In this document: in pieces, positions 12,801 to 13,380 of the stretch
Numbering within the stretch: position 1 is the stretch's first letter
How the letters are laid out: every line of letters starts with the position of its first letter
NCBI GenBank assembly: GCA_023230795.1
Contig: JALNWR010000055.1
Coordinates: 1-13,380, forward strand
Source: Candidatus Cloacimonadota bacterium
Lineage (GTDB): Bacteria > Cloacimonadota > Cloacimonadia > Cloacimonadales > Cloacimonadaceae
Direction: 5' to 3'
DNA: 13,380 bases
Translations under genes and position numbers: made by a program
Notes under the pieces: generated by a model
The model's database searches: none
Told to the model about the DNA's origin: nothing
The model's input: the letters and a program-made list of their open reading frames with translations, nothing else

Positions 12801-13380
12801 GTTGCACGGTTTGTCGCTCCCACAAATTCCACCATAACAGTTTGTAATTCTCTGTTTAGTAACGTGCCTCAGGGAGTGACTTCACTATTGAATAGCCATT
12901 GCAACATTGATAATATGGGATTGGATGAGGATTATAGGCCAATATGGAATACGGTCATGAAGTCTCCTTGTATCGACGCCGGAAACCCTGATCTCAACGC
13001 AAACGGAATCCCTTGGTATCTGGACCCCGAAGACCAAGATTCCGATGGTACTCGTATGGATGTAGGAGCATATCACAACCCTGCTCAACACATTAACGGT
13101 TATCATCGGCTAAACAACTATGAAGTAAAGTACATCAGCATACCTGGAGTAGAAAACCATCCCGGCAATCAGGGTAGAAATACACTTCAGTACGTGTTTG
13201 GCGAATATGGTGGAAACAACCTTTTTGAAGCTGTTGATAATCGTATTCTTGACAGAATAACCTGGATTTATAATTCGGATGGTAGTGAGGCTACCCCCAG
13301 TGTTGTGCCGTTGCACTATGTACATAGTCAGAACGGCTACAAGGTGAAACTGTTGTTTGGCGAGACCTTGGAGAAGGACA
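9822..13380 (+). CDS. secreted M6-family metalloprotease with C-terminal right-handed beta-helix (3' end beyond window)
   Basis: The frame is open for 1186 codons from ATG 9822 (AAGGAG, 5-nt spacer) to the window end. A signal peptide (MKVRKF, hydrophobic to about residue 24, cleavage near LVA-AY) marks export. The N-terminal part has the M6 prodomain-like HDEDGYTIIQSPDTGYYTYA (56-75). A calcium-binding type DSDSDGKVD (249-257) precedes the zinc motif HEFFHTLGAPD (314-324), with zinc ligands His314 and His318, catalytic Glu315, the third ligand probably Asp324, and a Met-turn WDLMA (Met342). Residues of about 510-600 look like a carboxypeptidase-regulatory-like beta domain (ISGTVFLED, ANGAYQFEVPNG). 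About 630-1080 is a right-handed beta-helix with repeating N-C-x-F turns (FDNCKF, VSNCTF, IQNCVF, FDNCVF), closing with SPCIDAG (1048-1054) and DSDGTRMDVGAYHN. A further domain begins at about 1081. It is probably an extracellular or surface peptidase; a C-terminal sorting domain may follow outside the window. The coding sequence looks more AT-rich than the central operons. Confidence 0.9.
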   Translation, partial: MKVRKFIQVSLMIISLLAGYQWLVAAYLTDMPVQVNQPDGTMINCFASGDEYHNWLHDEDGYTIIQSPDTGYYTYAIQTGDTVSASDLIVGLNDPQLAGLNPKINISEGEYQLRRESAFPEQETRSAPTTGTINNIVIFIRFSDQTEFVEDISLYDGWFNSNASSLKNYFLEASYSQLTVNTTLYPAAVNNLIVSWQDSHPRAYYSPYNAITNPIGYNSESARSSRELTLLQNATNSVSSQIPSDLNIDSDSDGKVDNIVYVVRGGTDSWNSLLWPHKWSFYDRNVYIHGKKVEDFNFQLQNYLNDKNVGVLCHEFFHTLGAPDLYHYDLDYLNPVGIWDLMAVTINPPIHMGAYMKWKYGGWISTIPVISTHQAYTIHPLTSPSNNAYKIISPNSDSEYFIVEYRKKSGTYETRLEGSGLLIYRINTDAGNGNSDGPPDEVYIYRPGGTLNQDGNYLLAHYSSEEGRTEMNAMTDPSPFLSNDDARGLEISEIGTAGDTIGFRLGPPPAHISGTVFLEDSQEHVCDVVVELIHPNDIYDEDAYAYQTTHPDANGAYQFEVPNGQHRVRYRLFDLESGLSYYPYISPVMTMGPDTPDFHITVPQYTLKNMTISQLMVSSNEDDRVFSSFSEAIKHAKVIIASPFYAQNVVNINISGGDYYWPWTAPSHGDITVSCNNPNVVKSIVIRGNTSDITSISPRYIEELDIQATNIALQFSNIHFNQAAGETNDCTYTIHTADNGSIKFYNCCFGFREYENQTQYRTHRFVNSSNIEFDNCKFIACRANRGDFGILKFDNCNDVRIVHTEFHKCVAQFGGAIHITSCEGVNVSNCTFDSNHSLDNNVGSISDGTEGGAIFVYDSQNLFFNDNRFIHNEACGGGGPLYLRNCSTFSIVGNEFIENYNDHLGLDTEGSYSVGFQTCHFDDTKPFERNIIKSFETISSHFLLIGSACTGNLVIQNCVFDLDNASEEYNCILFSYSPVNALFDNCVFDSGTEVARFVAPTNSTITVCNSLFSNVPQGVTSLLNSHCNIDNMGLDEDYRPIWNTVMKSPCIDAGNPDLNANGIPWYLDPEDQDSDGTRMDVGAYHNPAQHINGYHRLNNYEVKYISIPGVENHPGNQGRNTLQYVFGEYGGNNLFEAVDNRILDRITWIYNSDGSEATPSVVPLHYVHSQNGYKVKLLFGETLEKD

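Noticed and set aside
1..13380. CRISPR array, transposase, phage or toxin-antitoxin genes
   Set aside because: No regularly spaced repeats and no recognisable mobile-element or toxin motifs. The Cas4-like nuclease fold belongs to the Dna2-like helicase and is not linked to any cas gene here.

Overview
The window looks like a chromosomal stretch from a Gram-negative anaerobe of the FCB superphylum, most likely Candidatus Cloacimonadota (Cloacimonetes). This is inferred, not proven. The reasons are: a DUF3467 protein, an iron-sulfur-free Dna2-like nuclease-helicase of the kind I associate with Bacteroidetes-type genomes, and large secreted proteins (an M6 protease carrying a right-handed beta-helix with a choice-of-anchor-like 'SPCIDAG...DSDG..DVGAY' end) typical of Cloacimonetes exoproteomes. 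Strong AAGGAG/GAGG ribosome binding sites precede most genes.

Layout. (1) Positions 1-207, minus strand: the 5' end of a secreted protein gene with a GTG start, leaving the window on the left. (2) 208-843: a non-coding stretch holding that gene's probable promoter (492-520) and long leader, then a dense cluster of overlapping inverted repeats (581-767) that looks like a dispersed palindromic repeat. (3) 844-4664, minus strand: a tight operon read right to left: a multi-pass membrane protein, trmB (tRNA m7G46 methyltransferase), a GAF + HD-GYP phosphodiesterase, and a DusB-type tRNA dihydrouridine synthase. Genes overlap or are separated by 9 nt. (4) 4665-4807: a divergent promoter region. (5) 4808-9283, plus strand: ftsY (SRP receptor), a Dna2-like nuclease-helicase joined to ftsY by a TAATG stop/start overlap, and a small DUF3467 protein whose Shine-Dalgarno sequence overlaps the helicase stop codon. 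(6) 9284-9821: a 538-bp non-coding region with two TTGACA-type promoters and at least five hairpins, including a duplicated hairpin with a compensatory base-pair change. (7) 9822 to the right edge: an open frame of more than 1186 codons for a secreted M6-family metalloprotease fused to a carboxypeptidase-regulatory-like domain and a long beta-helix. The gene continues past the window.

How it fits together. The central two operons are housekeeping: tRNA modification, c-di-GMP-type signalling, membrane protein targeting and DNA processing. They are flanked on both sides by exported-protein genes that look more AT-rich and have unusually long, structured upstream regions. I found no CRISPR array, tRNA, rRNA, transposase or phage gene. 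The least explained parts are the two non-coding regions (208-843 and 9284-9821). The coding genes are recognisable families apart from the membrane protein (no family identified) and the partial left-edge gene.
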